The notes under the pieces are model-generated. The model saw only the letters and a list, made by a program, of their open reading frames with translations. It did no database searches and was not told the DNA's origin. DNA of 64,000 nucleotides from Rudanella paleaurantiibacter (GTDB taxonomy: Bacteria > Bacteroidota > Bacteroidia > Cytophagales > Spirosomataceae). Both the position numbers and the translations under genes were made by a program. The stretch's first letter is position 1. Each line of letters begins with the position of its first letter. Shown piece after piece: positions 63,689 to 64,000 of this stretch. The DNA lies in the NCBI RefSeq assembly GCF_009184635.1, contig NZ_WELI01000002.1, forward strand, positions 372,001-436,000, read 5' to 3'.

Positions 63689-64000
63689 ATGGAAATTGTT
63701 AATCGAGTAGCCAATAGCGGACTTGTCACCCTCGACCTTGAGGAGCTTTACCACCCCGGTGAGCGGGTCGTGTATGACCTGAAAGACAACCTCTACATGG
63801 GGTTAATTCTGAAAGAGAAAGATTTCCGGGAGTTTCTGAAAACGCACGACTGGAGCCAGTACAACGGGAAAAATGTAGCCGTTACCTGCTCTGAAGACGC
63901 AATTGTGCCCACCTGGGCATATATGCTGCTGACCCTGCACTTGCAGCCTCACGCCCACATGGTGGTGTTTGGTAGCCTGCAAGACCTAGAAGAAAAACTT
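63689..64000 (+). CDS. DUF2480 family protein, 3' end outside the window
   Basis: The frame from ATG at 63689 stays open for 104 codons to the window edge. It begins MEIVNRVANSGLVTLDLEEL and includes YDLKDNLYMGLILKEKDFREF and CSEDAIVPTWAYMLL, matching DUF2480, a protein seemingly confined to Bacteroidota with no known function. It follows sod by 87 bp across a palindrome. Confidence 0.85.
   Translation, partial: MEIVNRVANSGLVTLDLEELYHPGERVVYDLKDNLYMGLILKEKDFREFLKTHDWSQYNGKNVAVTCSEDAIVPTWAYMLLTLHLQPHAHMVVFGSLQDLEEKL

Overview
The window looks like a chromosome segment of a member of Bacteroidota, order Cytophagales, most like the Spirosoma/Rudanella group. The signs are a SusC/SusD pair, secreted proteins with type IX secretion (T9SS) C-terminal domains, an exbB-exbD-exbD-tonB cluster next to PstS-like and TPR genes, and promoters of the TAnnTTTG type with little Shine-Dalgarno signal. 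No rRNA, tRNA, CRISPR array, prophage or insertion sequence was seen. The family-level placement is inference from gene content.

Layout. 0.1-2.5 kb: a conserved unknown protein, lipB, a YraN-type nuclease-fold protein and a small conserved protein. 2.7-9.0 kb: a leucine block on the minus strand (leuC, leuD, a second LeuA/citramalate-synthase-like gene, leuB, leuA); leuA has its own promoter, a leucine-rich leader peptide and an attenuator. 9.2-17.1 kb: mixed accessory and housekeeping genes (amidase, c-type cytochrome dehydrogenase, cupin, NmrA-like, GNAT, lipoprotein, DUF4386, Crp/Fnr, AraC). 17.1-17.7 kb: a GxxExxY gene enclosed by inverted repeats. 17.7-26.0 kb: ilvA, an AT-rich unknown gene, and an ilvD-methyltransferase-ilvB-ilvN-ilvC operon. 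26.1-29.3 kb: an XRE/S24 regulator, a histidine kinase, an RluA-type pseudouridine synthase and a Dabb protein. 29.7-34.6 kb: susC-susD. 34.7-44.1 kb: a glycosyltransferase and a complex I operon, nuoA to nuoJ, ending in a terminator without nuoKLMN. 44.3-49.4 kb: two tandem secreted SASA esterase paralogues with T9SS domains. 49.5-57.4 kb: obg, adk, a TPR protein, a PstS-like lipoprotein and the Ton energising module. 58.4-64 kb: a large Ig-repeat T9SS protein, tadA, sod and a DUF2480 gene cut by the window edge.

The genes fit a picture of branched-chain amino-acid synthesis (leu, ilv), respiration (nuo) and Ton-powered outer-membrane uptake (exb/ton with SusCD) in a surface-active heterotroph. 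Two non-coding themes stand out. First, the leuA leader and ilvD share a 27-bp motif (25 of 27 identical) just downstream of the promoter, built around a GCGAAATTTCGC palindrome, which suggests joint control of leu and ilv. Second, at least a dozen long imperfect palindromes fill intergenic gaps, including gaps inside the leu and nuo operons. Many have a 5' arm almost free of C. One structurally similar inverted-repeat pair encloses the GxxExxY gene, which raises the possibility of a mobile palindromic element with and without cargo.
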